In this document: positions 17,003 through 25,482 of the stretch, piece by piece
How the letters are laid out: the number at the start of each line of letters is the position of its first letter
Numbering within the stretch: position 1 is the stretch's first letter
Source of the DNA: Candidatus Gastranaerophilales bacterium
GTDB taxonomy: Bacteria > Cyanobacteriota > Vampirovibrionia > Gastranaerophilales > Gastranaerophilaceae
Direction of reading: 5' to 3'
Assembly: GCA_944326605.1 (NCBI GenBank)
Contig: CALVEM010000001.1
Coordinates: 248,001 to 312,000 of the forward strand
Length of the DNA: 64,000 nucleotides
Program-made: the position numbers and the translations under genes
The notes under the pieces: model-generated
What the model saw: only the letters and a program-made list of their open reading frames with translations
The model's database searches: none
Told to the model about the DNA's origin: nothing

Positions 17003-17761
17003 TTAAACAAGTTCAACAACTTTTAACGCGTTTCTGGAAGCGATTTCAACAAGGTTTGTTGCTGTAGCTATCATAGAAAGTTCAGAATCAAGTTTGTTGA
17101 TGCAAGAGCCGCATCCGATAGCAGAAGCACCTGCAGCAAAAGCAAACGGAGCTGTTGTCGGGTTGATTGCAGTTGCTGTCATTATCGGAAGATCAATATT
17201 TCTTGAAAGTTCAATTGTGTTGGAAAGAGTTAATTCAGCTCTTTCCATTAAACCTCTTGCACCTTCTGAAATGTGAGAAGATGAGAAGTGACCTTCTGTC
17301 TGAATTAAATCAATACCCATTGTTTCCAATTTTCTTGCAAGTTCAATTTGATCTGCAATAGCAAGTTCTCCGGGAATTGTTACGCAGAAGAAAGTTCTTG
17401 TATCGCCTAAAAGATTTAAAGTTTCGTTAACAAGCGATAAAACTTGTTCTGCAGAGAAAGACATTCCTTTTTTGTAAAGGACATCGAAGTTGCCGAGCTC
17501 AATTGCGTCAGCGCCGAGTTCAACTGCTTTAGCCAATTCTGACGGAACAATTGAAGATACGAAAATCGGCATGTCTGTCATTTCTCTGATTTCAGAAATA
17601 ATTTCAGGTTTAGCTGAAATGTCAACTGCTGAAGCACCTGCTTTTTCTGCTGAAGAAACTACTTTTTTAATATTTTCAATATCAAAATTGTCGATACCTG
17701 CAATAATTTTTACAGCTCTTTTTTCTGTTAAATGCTGTCTGAATAAATCAATTCTGCTCAT
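17003..17761 (-). CDS. ycf23: Ycf23 / DUF561 family TIM-barrel protein
   Basis: 252-residue protein resembling the Ycf23 family encoded by cyanobacteria and some algal plastids. Typical TIM-barrel pieces are visible: VKIIAGIDNFDIENI (about 17-31), AGASAVDIS, PIFVSSIVPSELAKAVELGADAIELGNFD (about 65-93), IDLIQTEG, PIMTATAINPTTAPFAFAAGASAIGCGS. Its molecular function is not established. It is useful mainly as a taxonomic signal, supporting a cyanobacteria-related origin. Monocistronic, divergent from the protease gene. Confidence 0.85.
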   Translation of the reverse strand: MSRIDLFRQHLTEKRAVKIIAGIDNFDIENIKKVVSSAEKAGASAVDISAKPEIISEIREMTDMPIFVSSIVPSELAKAVELGADAIELGNFDVLYKKGMSFSAEQVLSLVNETLNLLGDTRTFFCVTIPGELAIADQIELARKLETMGIDLIQTEGHFSSSHISEGARGLMERAELTLSNTIELSRNIDLPIMTATAINPTTAPFAFAAGASAIGCGSCINKLDSELSMIATATNLVEIASRNALKVVELV

Positions 17762-17909
17762 TTTTAAATTCCTTTCTTATTATAATTAACTTTTTTTCTG
17801 AATTATACATTAAAATTGTAATAATTACAATAACTAACCCTGAAAAATTTTTTGTGACTGATGAATAAAAGCATAAAAGTCACATAATAAAAGAAAAGAG
17901 AGGATTAAT

Positions 17910-18614
17910 ATGTTAAAAAAAGTAATCTTATTTTGCCTTTTTTCATTGTTAATATGTTTGCCTGCAGCTGCTCAAAATTTTTCACCTGATGAACTTGTCA
18001 ATATAAGTGTTTATGAAAAAATTAACCCCGCAATAGTTGCAATTGATGCAAATTTAGAAGACGGATTTTCTGCGGGAACGGGCTGTATAATCAGGTCTGA
18101 CGGTGTGATTTTAACCGGTTCGCATGTAATTGAAGATGCTAAAGATATCGATGTTACAACATATAACGGAAAGGTTTATAAGGCTTCAGTTTTAGCAAAA
18201 ATGGGGAAAAATAAAGATTTAGCCTTATTAAAAATTGAAACTAAAAAACCGATGAAAACTATATCTTTTGGAAATTCAGAGGATGTTAAAGTCGGTCAGA
18301 AAGTTCTTGCTATCGGAAATCCTTTCGGGTTTGCCGGAACGCTTACATCAGGAATTGTTTCAAGAATTGATTATGCAAAAGGACGAATTCAAACTGATGC
18401 TGCTATAAATCCCGGATGTTCCGGAGGCCCGCTTTTGAATTCCCGCGGAGAGGTTATAGGAATTTCGCAATCAATTTATAATCCGGATAACAATATTTCA
18501 AACATAGGTATAGGATTTGCAATACCTGTCAATGATGCAAAAAAATTTATTGAAACTGCAAAGCTTGATGATACCCTGTTAACAAATAAAAAACATTTTG
18601 CGTTTAAAGAATAA
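17910..18614 (+). CDS. secreted trypsin-like serine protease (HtrA-type catalytic domain, no PDZ)
   Basis: 234 residues. A signal peptide (about 1-21, ending PAAAQ) is followed by an S1C-type protease domain with catalytic His72 (GSHVIED), Asp103 (NKDLALLKIE) and Ser171 (NPGCSGGPLL; the usual GNSGGP is GCSGGP here). GNPFG at 136-140 and ISQSIYN near the end fit DegP/HtrA relatives. No PDZ domain follows, so it is shorter than DegP. Likely periplasmic or outer-membrane quality control, or a dedicated processing protease. ATG 17910 has an AGAGAGGA site. Confidence 0.87.
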   Translation: MLKKVILFCLFSLLICLPAAAQNFSPDELVNISVYEKINPAIVAIDANLEDGFSAGTGCIIRSDGVILTGSHVIEDAKDIDVTTYNGKVYKASVLAKMGKNKDLALLKIETKKPMKTISFGNSEDVKVGQKVLAIGNPFGFAGTLTSGIVSRIDYAKGRIQTDAAINPGCSGGPLLNSRGEVIGISQSIYNPDNNISNIGIGFAIPVNDAKKFIETAKLDDTLLTNKKHFAFKE

Positions 18615-18679
18615 ATAAAATTATGCTCTGTTTTATTTCTTTCATGGTATAGTAATTTATATAAAACTAAGGAGGAATT

Positions 18680-19594
18680 ATGACAGAGTTTTATTTTATG
18701 GATGGTGAGTATGTTGAAGCTTCAAAAGCAATGATTCCTATCCGCACACACGCTTTTCTGTACGGAACTGCTGTATTTGAAGGTATCAGGGCTTACTGGA
18801 ATGAAGAAGAAAAACAACTTTATGCTTTCAGGGTTCCGGAACACTACGAAAGACTTTTAAGAAGCGCAAAAATTATGTGCATGGAAAGTCCTTATACTGT
18901 TGAAGAACATTGTGAAATTACAAAAAAACTTTTGGCTAAAAATAATTACCGGGAAGACTGTTATATGAGACCGACATTGTATAAATCCGCTCAAAAAGTC
19001 GGACCGGGCTTGTATGACAATAGAGATTCTTATGCGCTTATTACAAATAAAATGGGTGATTACATTGATACATCAAAAGGGTTAAGAGTTTGTGTATCAA
19101 GCTGGAGAAGAAACAGTGATAATGCTATTCCTCCGCGAGCAAAAGTCGCAGGCTCTTATGCAAACGCCGCTCTCATTAAAACTGATGCTCATAATATGGG
19201 ATTTGATGACGCAGTTGTTCTTGACGAAGCAGGTCAGGTGACAGAAGGTTCCGCAATGAACTTGTTCCTTGTTCAGAACGGAAAACTTGTTACTACAATG
19301 AAAACGGATAATATACTTGTAGGTGTTACAAGAAACACAATTATGGAACTCGCAAGAGATGTTTTAGGTATTGAAACCGAAGAACGTGCAATTGACAGAA
19401 CTGAACTTTATATATCCGATGAAGCATTTTATTGCGGAACAGGTGCTCAAATCAGCCCGATTGTAAGCATTGACAACAGAAAACTCGGCGACGGTAATGT
19501 CGGACCGATCTCCAAAGATCTTCAAAAACTTTACTTTGATGTTGTTAAGGGCAAAGTTCCAAAATATAAAAAATGGTGTATGCCTGTTTATTAA
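18680..19594 (+). CDS. ilvE: branched-chain amino acid aminotransferase
   Basis: 304-residue class IV PLP aminotransferase interconverting Val/Leu/Ile and their 2-oxo acids. THAFLYGTAVFEGIRAY (23-39) is characteristic; the PLP lysine is probably Lys155 in PPRAKVAGSY; EGSAMNLF and VGVTRNTIMELA follow, with CGTGAQISPI near the end. Strong AAGGAGG before ATG 18680. Followed by a hairpin repeat and then mlaE. Confidence 0.94.
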   Translation: MTEFYFMDGEYVEASKAMIPIRTHAFLYGTAVFEGIRAYWNEEEKQLYAFRVPEHYERLLRSAKIMCMESPYTVEEHCEITKKLLAKNNYREDCYMRPTLYKSAQKVGPGLYDNRDSYALITNKMGDYIDTSKGLRVCVSSWRRNSDNAIPPRAKVAGSYANAALIKTDAHNMGFDDAVVLDEAGQVTEGSAMNLFLVQNGKLVTTMKTDNILVGVTRNTIMELARDVLGIETEERAIDRTELYISDEAFYCGTGAQISPIVSIDNRKLGDGNVGPISKDLQKLYFDVVKGKVPKYKKWCMPVY

Positions 19595-19608
19595 TACAAT
19601 TTATCTGC

Positions 19609-19636
19609 CCTCGCCTTTTTTGAGGAGAGGGCAGTA
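19609..19636. repeat. palindromic intergenic repeat (CCCTCTCC family)
   Basis: CTGCCCTC and GAGAGGGCAG arms around a T-rich loop between ilvE and mlaE. It may also work as a terminator or attenuator. Confidence 0.6.
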
Positions 19637-19684
19637 TTTCAAATTAAGCGGTAGAGAAATAAGATATAAAGTTGAGGTCGTCTT

Positions 19685-20413
19685 TTGATAGAATTTTTAG
19701 GTTTGTGTGTTCAAAATTTAATAAAAAGTATGAAATACCTTTTTCAGGTTCGATTTTCAGCTGTTCTTTCTCAAGCTGCCGCAATTAGTTATGATTCACT
19801 CCCGATATCATTGATTATAGCATTTATTGCTGCTGCAGTTATCACAATACAGGTTGCAAAGCAGTTTTTAATGAGCGGAGCAGATACTTATATCGGCGGC
19901 ACAATTGCTATTGTTATGATACGGGAAATTGCCCCTGGATTTGCAGCTCTTGCTATAGGTGCCCGTGCAGGAACCGCAATTTCTGCAGAAATTGCGAATA
20001 TGCAGGTAACATCTCAGGTTGATGCGATGAAAACTTTGAAAGTAGATCCTGTGGGCTATTATTTTACTCCCCGAATTTTAGCTTCGGCAATTACTGTACC
20101 TATGGTTGTCTTGCTTGCTGAATTTGTGGGAATTGTTGGCGGTATGTTTGTCGCGCAGGCAACTATTGATTTACATCCTGCAAGGTATATGAATTCTGCG
20201 TGGCTTTGGATGTCAACTAGAGATATTTACATCAGTCTTTTAAAAGCTTCTGTTTTTGGTGTATTAATTTCTCTTGTCTGCGCAACTCAGGGATATGAAA
20301 CCAGAGGCGGTGCCAAGGAAGTCGGTATATCAACTACTCAGGCTGCAATTTTGTCGACAGTTTATATGCTGGTCGCTGATTTCTTGATCAATCTTGTTTT
20401 TTATATTATGTAA
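19685..20413 (+). CDS. mlaE: MlaE-type ABC transporter permease
   Basis: 242 residues with five or six membrane segments and the MlaE/YrbE motifs: IAIVMIREIAPGFAALAIGARAGTAISAEIANM with GARAGTAI, and PRILASAITVPMV. Permease of a phospholipid transport system between inner and outer membranes. The partner MCE protein (mlaD) is about 16 kb away and no ATPase (MlaF) is in the window. The only start after an in-frame stop is TTG 19685, with GAGG about 8 bases upstream. Confidence 0.88.
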   Translation: MIEFLGLCVQNLIKSMKYLFQVRFSAVLSQAAAISYDSLPISLIIAFIAAAVITIQVAKQFLMSGADTYIGGTIAIVMIREIAPGFAALAIGARAGTAISAEIANMQVTSQVDAMKTLKVDPVGYYFTPRILASAITVPMVVLLAEFVGIVGGMFVAQATIDLHPARYMNSAWLWMSTRDIYISLLKASVFGVLISLVCATQGYETRGGAKEVGISTTQAAILSTVYMLVADFLINLVFYIM

Positions 20414-20422
20414 TGTTATAAT
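20394..20422 (+). promoter_or_regulatory. promoter of the pilin C locus
   Basis: TTGTTT (20394-20399), 17-base spacer, TATAAT (20417-20422), overlapping the end of mlaE. Confidence 0.45.
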
Positions 20423-20452
20423 TGAATATGCAAAAAACGAAGGAGGCTGTAT

Positions 20453-20730
20453 ATGAAAAGATTCTTAGAATTAATTGAGAGCTTCGGGGGGGGGGCACTC
20501 CTCAGCTAAATAGAAGTCAAGAAGCCCGGAGGTCAAGAAGTCAATCTATTTCCGTCATCCTGAATTTATTTCAGGATCTCTTAACCGGAAGCAAAGATGC
20601 TAAGAGGCAAAGATGCAAAGCTATTATCAATAATAAATTATGTTGCAATTCCCCCAAAATACCTATAAATGAATACCCTCTGCAAAGCGAGTGCTCCTCA
20701 TTCAGTGAGGGTGCTACGCACGTAGTCCTG
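20453..20730 (+). promoter_or_regulatory. poly-G leader of pilin C (out of frame as sequenced)
   Basis: AAGGAGG, ATG 20453, MKRFLELIESF, then G10 (20486-20495). With ten G the frame ends at TAA 20507. With 11 or 8 G it is open, through repeat-derived sequence, to the pilin. The first 170 bases are nearly identical to the leaders of D (from 22350) and E (from 33989). Confidence 0.78.
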
Positions 20731-21594
20731 TTGAATAATTCATGTCAATTCTCACTAAATTATTGTGAGCTTAGTGCTCACTCCTCATCCGGCACAATGT
20801 GCCACCTTCTCCCACACATGGGAGAAGGACTAAAGGAGATCCAGAAACAAGTTCAGGATGACATTAATATTTCCCTGAAACGAACTTATTCACCTACTCA
20901 CTTATTTACTTATTCACCTCGTAAACGCCTAGCGTTTACTCTTGCCGAGGTCCTCATCACCCTCGGTATAATCGGTGTAGTTGCGGCGATGACAATGCCT
21001 TCCATTATTGCAGATTATCAGAAAAAACAAACCGCAGTAAAATTAAAGCAGACTTATTCTATTCTGCAGCAAGGCGCAAAGTTATCGGAAATAGATAACG
21101 GCCCTGTTTCTGACTGGGACACATCTTTATCAAATGAATTATATTATCAACGTTATATCAAACCATATTACAAAATAATAAAAGAATATGATAAAGGTTC
21201 TTTCCCTTCAGATTATCATGCGCTATGTAAAAGCGTCAAGTATGAGTGTGACTATTATGCTCATGTTAGCGCCTCTGACACAATAAGATTTATAATAGAA
21301 AATGGCACTTTATTATTTCTTAACGACAATGATGTTACCAGATTAATTGTAACGGATATAAACGGACTGAAAGGTCCTAATATATGGGGAAAAGATATAT
21401 TTATTTTTTCTTATCAAAATAATCAGGTTATCCCGTATGGACTTGACGTTATATATAGTTTGTCACCGGATTTCAAGGCTGATAAAGATTATTTATTAAA
21501 TGGCGAATCACGTTCATGCCAACGTGATGGAGTATTCTGTGCTGCTATCATGATGCTTGACGGCTGGGAAATTACTGATGAATATAAATGGTGA
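20731..21594 (+). CDS. prepilin-like protein C
   Basis: 287 residues when read from TTG 20731, which is simply the first permitted codon in this frame rather than a convincing start. About 70 residues of leader made from palindromic repeats (for example GTMCHLLPHMGEG) precede RLAFTLAEVLITLGIIGVVAAMTMP. The mature part has DYQKKQTAVKLKQTYS, two central cysteines, the motif DINGLKGPNIWGKDIF and the terminal GWEITDEYKW. It probably needs translation from ATG 20453 through the G tract. Confidence 0.85.
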   Translation: MNNSCQFSLNYCELSAHSSSGTMCHLLPHMGEGLKEIQKQVQDDINISLKRTYSPTHLFTYSPRKRLAFTLAEVLITLGIIGVVAAMTMPSIIADYQKKQTAVKLKQTYSILQQGAKLSEIDNGPVSDWDTSLSNELYYQRYIKPYYKIIKEYDKGSFPSDYHALCKSVKYECDYYAHVSASDTIRFIIENGTLLFLNDNDVTRLIVTDINGLKGPNIWGKDIFIFSYQNNQVIPYGLDVIYSLSPDFKADKDYLLNGESRSCQRDGVFCAAIMMLDGWEITDEYKW

Positions 21595-21595
21595 G

Positions 21596-21901
21596 CTATT
21601 TCGGTAAATGTTTCTGCCAGTCTGCCTCAAGGCTCTGGATAAATCTGTGTGCATCTATAACATCGTCGTAATTTATAGGTTCAGGTCCTTCCTGAACTTC
21701 CAGCGGTTCATAGTTTTTGACGTCAATATCAGTAAATCCGACAAATGCAATGCCAAAGTTTTTCCCGCAATGCTGGCATTGAAGATTTACTACCATTAAT
21801 CCGGCTTCTTCACGTTTTATTGCGATTGAATTTTCGTCAAAATTGTTTTTGCATTGTGAACAACAAAGATTATTAAATAATTTTTCTATTTTCTTTTTCA
21901 T
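21596..21901 (-). CDS. zinc-ribbon hypothetical protein
   Basis: 101 residues with two CxxC pairs: CSQCKNNF (about 14-21) and CQHCGKNF (about 42-49), the layout of a zinc ribbon. The acidic C-terminal half (EVQEGPEPINYDDV) shows no known motif. It converges on pilin C with one base between stops. A role in RNA/DNA binding or protein contact is possible but unproven. Confidence 0.7.
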   Translation of the reverse strand: MKKKIEKLFNNLCCSQCKNNFDENSIAIKREEAGLMVVNLQCQHCGKNFGIAFVGFTDIDVKNYEPLEVQEGPEPINYDDVIDAHRFIQSLEADWQKHLPK

Positions 21902-21966
21902 AAATTCCTCTTTTATATTATAATAAACATGTTAATTTCCTAATGAGCATGGGAATAATATAAGTG

Positions 21967-21998
21967 TAGCGAATTATATATGTCGTTTCTATTCGCTA
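21967..21998 (+). promoter_or_regulatory. hairpin upstream of the 31-aa membrane peptide
   Basis: TAGCGAAT (21967-21974) and ATTCGCTA (21991-21998), a perfect 8-base inverted repeat with a 16-base loop, 25 bases before the start codon. Could be part of a 5' UTR; function unknown. Confidence 0.3.
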
Positions 21999-22022
21999 AA
22001 GCTAACAGATAGGAGTTATATC

Positions 22023-22118
22023 ATGGAAGCTATTAACTTAATTCTATTCGGATTTATTGTTTATACTGCGCTAATCGTAGTACCAAGTATCTGGGAAGAA
22101 TTAACAACAGAAGGGTAA
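22023..22118 (+). CDS. 31-aa single-pass membrane peptide
   Basis: ATG 22023 has AGGAG 8 bases upstream. The peptide begins MEAINLILFGFIVYTALIVV and continues with PSIWEELTTEG: one membrane span of about 18 residues and a short acidic C-terminus. This composition, a good ribosome binding site and an isolated position between two genes support a real small gene. It resembles the small one-span subunits found in bioenergetic complexes, but I cannot match it to a named family. The roughly 240 bases after it hold only a GACGAA/TTCGTC inverted repeat (from about 22136) and the pilin D promoter. Confidence 0.6.
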   Translation: MEAINLILFGFIVYTALIVVPSIWEELTTEG

Positions 22119-22293
22119 ATCCTTTTAAATTTTAAGACGAAGTATTTGATTGAGAGTTCCTTTCTTCGTCATAGATTTTGCCAAATGTGTAAGTGTCGTT
22201 TTTAAAAAGTGTAGTTAGTACGTTATTTATTTAACGCATAATTTTATGTTACTTTTTTTGTTTGTTTATATTAAAAGTAATTTTGTTTTACGG

Positions 22294-22322
22294 TTGAAAA
22301 ATTTGTGAAATATTGTTATAAT
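22294..22322 (+). promoter_or_regulatory. promoter of the pilin D locus
   Basis: TTGAAA (22294-22299), exactly 17 bases, TATAAT (22317-22322). A near-consensus promoter 40 bases before ATG 22362. It shows that the locus is transcribed from its own promoter even though the sequenced tract is out of frame. Confidence 0.7.
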
Positions 22323-22361
22323 TACAATATTATACTTAAATTAACACAAAGGAGGCTGTAT

Positions 22362-22669
22362 ATGAAAAGATTCTTAGAATTAATTGAGAGCTTCGGGGGG
22401 GGGGCACTCCTCAGCTAAATAGAAGTCAAGAAGCCCGGAGGTCAAGAAGTCAATCTATTTCCGTCATCCTGAATTTATTTCAGGATCTCTTAACCGGAAG
22501 CAAAGAAGCTAAGAGGCATAGATGCAAAGCCAGTATCGTAAAATATCTTCACCTCGCCCCTTGTTGGAGAGGGAAAAACGCTTCACGTTTCACTCTTCAC
22601 CCTTCACTAAAAAAGACTTATCGTCCTAACGTCTTAACGTCCTATCGTCTACACAGAGCCGCCTTCACG
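22362..22669 (+). promoter_or_regulatory. poly-G leader of pilin D (only possible start, out of frame)
   Basis: AAAGGAGG, ATG 22362, MKRFLELIESF, G10 (22395-22404). With ten G a TAA follows within a few codons. With 11 or 8 G the frame is open into the pilin. Between the tract and the FTLAEV motif the pilin frame has no ATG, GTG or TTG before the TTG of the Leu codon inside that motif. Confidence 0.8.
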
Positions 22670-23338
22670 TTGGCTGAAGTCCTCATCACCCTCGGTATAA
22701 TTGGTGTTGTTGCAGCTATGACAATGCCTGTATTAATCGGAAATTATCAACGTAAAGCGCTTGAAACCTCTTTTAAAAAATCATATTCTGTAATATCGCA
22801 GGCTATGCTGAAATTGATTAATGACGAAGGTTATGTTCCTAAAGCTGCAAATATTGATGGATATTCAGGAAGTATGCTTATAAGGAAATATTTTATAGGT
22901 GTAATTGATTGTTTTAATAAATCAACAGGTATGTCTGTAAATTGTGTAAGTTCTCAAGATTTCTCATCGTGGTTTGATACATTTTATAAAACTTATAATA
23001 AAAAAACACTGGCTGGAAGTGCTCACTGGTGGTTTGATGATGGTATGTTTGTAGCAGCAGACGGAAGTTTTATTTTTGTTGATAATTCAAATACCGAAAA
23101 TCTCTTAATCGGCGTCGATACAAACGGAGCAAAAGCTCCAAACTTGTTAGGTCATGATGTATTTCTTTTTGAACTGGATGCAGAAACCGGAGCTCTCAGA
23201 GGCTATGACGGAAGCAATAACAGAGATGATGAAACATCTAAATATTGTGATAAAAATTCAACTTCAGGTCTAAACGGGCTTTCATGTTCCTTTGAAGCGC
23301 TTAAAAATCCTGACGAATATTTCAAGAACCTGCCTTAA
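22670..23338 (+). CDS. prepilin-like protein D (needs the poly-G leader start)
   Basis: 222 residues are shown from TTG 22670, but that codon is the Leu of FTLAEV, so it cannot be the biological start: the cleavage site (AAFTLAEV) would be lost. The real product should begin at ATG 22362, via a tract of 8 or 11 G. The mature part has GVVAAMTMPVLIGNYQ, cysteines in the middle, a degenerate family motif (DTNGAKAPNLLGHDVFLF) and two late cysteines. The end (EYFKNLP) lacks the DDYPW tail. It ends 5 bases before the stop of convergent bioA. Confidence 0.82.
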   Translation: MAEVLITLGIIGVVAAMTMPVLIGNYQRKALETSFKKSYSVISQAMLKLINDEGYVPKAANIDGYSGSMLIRKYFIGVIDCFNKSTGMSVNCVSSQDFSSWFDTFYKTYNKKTLAGSAHWWFDDGMFVAADGSFIFVDNSNTENLLIGVDTNGAKAPNLLGHDVFLFELDAETGALRGYDGSNNRDDETSKYCDKNSTSGLNGLSCSFEALKNPDEYFKNLP

Positions 23339-23343
23339 TAAAT

Positions 23344-24690
23344 TTAATCAGGTAAAATTTCGTCGAGGCATTTGCGGGCGATATCCGTAACATAATCCAT
23401 GTCATTTTTATTAATGATAAGCGGCGGATTAAAATATATAACGTCACCGAGCGGTCTTAAAATAACGCCTTCCTTTAAAGCCCTTTTGTATATTTGGTAA
23501 CCTGTACGCAGGTTACTGTCAAAAGGCTTTTTGCTTTGTTTGTTTTCGACAAGTTCTATTGCATTAATAAGACCTATATGGCGGACTTCTCCTACATTCG
23601 GGTGTGTGAGGAATTTCTCTTTAATTATGTTATTGAAATATACGGCGTTTTCCTGAGCCTGTTTTAATATACTGCCGTCTTCAAGCAGATCCAGTACAGC
23701 ATTGGCGCAGGAGCAGGCAAGAGGGTTTCCGCTGTAAGTGTGGCTGTGCATAAAAGCTTTTTTGCTGTTGTAGTCATCATAAAAAGCATCATATATTTTT
23801 TGTGTTGTTACAAAAATTGCCATTGGCATGTAGCCGCCTGTCAGTCCTTTTGAAAGACACATTATGTCCGGAGAAACTCCTGCATGGTTAAATGCGAACA
23901 TTTTTCCTGTTCTGCCAAAACCTGTTGCGATTTCATCGGCAATAAGGTGAACGTTATATTTATCACATAAGGCGCGGAGTTTTTTAAGATATAATGGCGG
24001 GTATATTTTCATTCCTGCAGATCCTTGTAAAAGCGGCTCTACAAGTATCGCTGTAGTCTCTTCTCCGTGAGCCGCAAAAGTTTTTTCAGCCTGTTCAAAA
24101 CATTCACAATCACAATTGTCACGGGTTTTGCCATAAGGACATCTAAAGCAGTCCGGTCCTTTTATTCTTACAACATCAAGCAAAATCGGTTTATATAATT
24201 TTGTATATAAATCGCAGTCACCTGCTGATAAAGCCGCAATTGTTTCTCCATGGTAAGCTTCCGTAAGAGCCATAAATTTCGTTTTTTGCGGGTTTCCTGT
24301 CTGCTGATGGTATTGAAAACTGACTTTCATTGCAGCTTCTATGGCAGATGAGCCGTTGTCGGTAAAGTTGAATTTGCAAAGTCCTTCCGGCAGAATTGCG
24401 GTTAATCTTTCACATAGTCTGATTGCCTGTTTGTGGGAAAAATTGGCAAAAATAACGTGTTCAAGTTTCCCTGCCTGTTCTTTTAATGCGCTGCTTATAT
24501 GAGGATTACAATGTCCGAGCAGGTTACACCACCATGAACTTATCACATCATAATATTTTTTCCCTTCTGTATCGTAAAGGTAAATCCCTTCTCCTCTCTC
24601 AATTACTATCGGGGCAAGCGTTTCATAATCCTTCATCTGTGAGCACGGGTGCCAGACATATTTTAAATCTTTTTCAGCCCAGTTATACAT
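23344..24690 (-). CDS. bioA: adenosylmethionine--8-amino-7-oxononanoate aminotransferase
   Basis: 448-residue class III PLP aminotransferase of biotin synthesis, making 7,8-diaminononanoate from KAPA with SAM as donor. WHPCSQMKDYE at 13-23, NGSSAIEAAMK (112-122), AYHGET (145-150), ADEIATGFGRTG (251-262), PLP lysine about Lys281 in CLSKGLTGGYMP. A cysteine-rich insertion (residues about 181-197, five Cys) is present; similar insertions occur in some relatives. It follows bioD by 2 bases, so the two form an operon. No bioB or bioF is in the window. Confidence 0.93.
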   Translation of the reverse strand: MYNWAEKDLKYVWHPCSQMKDYETLAPIVIERGEGIYLYDTEGKKYYDVISSWWCNLLGHCNPHISSALKEQAGKLEHVIFANFSHKQAIRLCERLTAILPEGLCKFNFTDNGSSAIEAAMKVSFQYHQQTGNPQKTKFMALTEAYHGETIAALSAGDCDLYTKLYKPILLDVVRIKGPDCFRCPYGKTRDNCDCECFEQAEKTFAAHGEETTAILVEPLLQGSAGMKIYPPLYLKKLRALCDKYNVHLIADEIATGFGRTGKMFAFNHAGVSPDIMCLSKGLTGGYMPMAIFVTTQKIYDAFYDDYNSKKAFMHSHTYSGNPLACSCANAVLDLLEDGSILKQAQENAVYFNNIIKEKFLTHPNVGEVRHIGLINAIELVENKQSKKPFDSNLRTGYQIYKRALKEGVILRPLGDVIYFNPPLIINKNDMDYVTDIARKCLDEILPD

Positions 24691-24692
24691 TT

Positions 24693-25367
24693 TTATACCT
24701 CTTTAAAAAATTCCGATAAATCCTCAATTGTTTTGCTGTTATTCGCAACAGTTGATACAACTTTAATCCCTGTTAAGGCTTCTATCTGTTTTTTATTGTC
24801 TATATGCATAAAATCATTTTCATCATAGTTATTTAAGATTATACCTTTTACTGTAATCCCGTGCTGTGTAGCATATTCAACCGTAAGCAGAGTTGAATTG
24901 ATTGTTCCCAGAGACGCAGAAGCAACTATAATAATATCAAGCCCGAGCGCTTTAATAATATCCGTAAGCATAAGCTTTTTGGACCCCAGATTAAAAGGAC
25001 AGGCTATTCCTCCGGCTCCTTCAACAACAATATAGTCAAATTTCTGTTTTATATGTTCAAAATCTTTTTTTATTTTTTCTAATTTAATCGGTTTGTTTTC
25101 AATTTCTGCTGCCAGGTGCGGCGAAACTGCTTCTTTATAAATGTATGACACATAATCTGTCGAATTCAAGTTAATCTTTGACTGTTTAAGCACATAATCA
25201 CAATCTCCCGGAATTAGTTTCCCGTCAATAATTTCAGCTCCGCTTAGAGCCGGTTTATAATATCCGCAGTTAAGTCCAATCTCTCTTAATTTCTTTACAA
25301 TCAGCGCAGAAATGTAAGTCTTTCCAACATCTGTGCCTGTTGCTGTTATAAATATCCCTTTTGTCAA
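24693..25367 (-). CDS. bioD: dethiobiotin synthetase
   Basis: 224 residues. ATP-dependent closure of the ureido ring to make dethiobiotin. P-loop ATGTDVGKTYIS (9-20), EGAGGIACPF (about 116-125), and the SLGTINSTLLT segment. Start is TTG 25367 with AGGAG about 8 bases upstream; a TATAAT box lies just before. First gene of bioD-bioA. Confidence 0.92.
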   Translation of the reverse strand: MTKGIFITATGTDVGKTYISALIVKKLREIGLNCGYYKPALSGAEIIDGKLIPGDCDYVLKQSKINLNSTDYVSYIYKEAVSPHLAAEIENKPIKLEKIKKDFEHIKQKFDYIVVEGAGGIACPFNLGSKKLMLTDIIKALGLDIIIVASASLGTINSTLLTVEYATQHGITVKGIILNNYDENDFMHIDNKKQIEALTGIKVVSTVANNSKTIEDLSEFFKEV

Positions 25368-25385
25368 GTTTGCTCTCCTATTATA

Positions 25386-25475
25386 TTGCCATTTTGTCTA
25401 GTTCACAGTCATCCTGAACTTGTTTCAGGATCTGTTTGAGATACTGAATTAAATTCAGCATGACAAAATGGCAAA
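25386..25475. repeat. composite palindromic element with outer inverted repeats
   Basis: Outer arms TTGCCATTTTGTC and GACAAAATGGCAA enclose two smaller palindromes, ATCCTGAACTTGTTTCAGGAT and ACTGAATTAAATTCAG. About 90 bases, MITE-like in form but with no transposase. It sits between bioD and the TpsB gene. Confidence 0.65.
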
Positions 25476-25482
25476 TAATTTA

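Noticed and set aside
22136-22175. Riboswitch or attenuator after the 31-aa peptide
   Set aside because: Only a GACGAA/TTCGTC stem with a long loop; no known riboswitch core seen.
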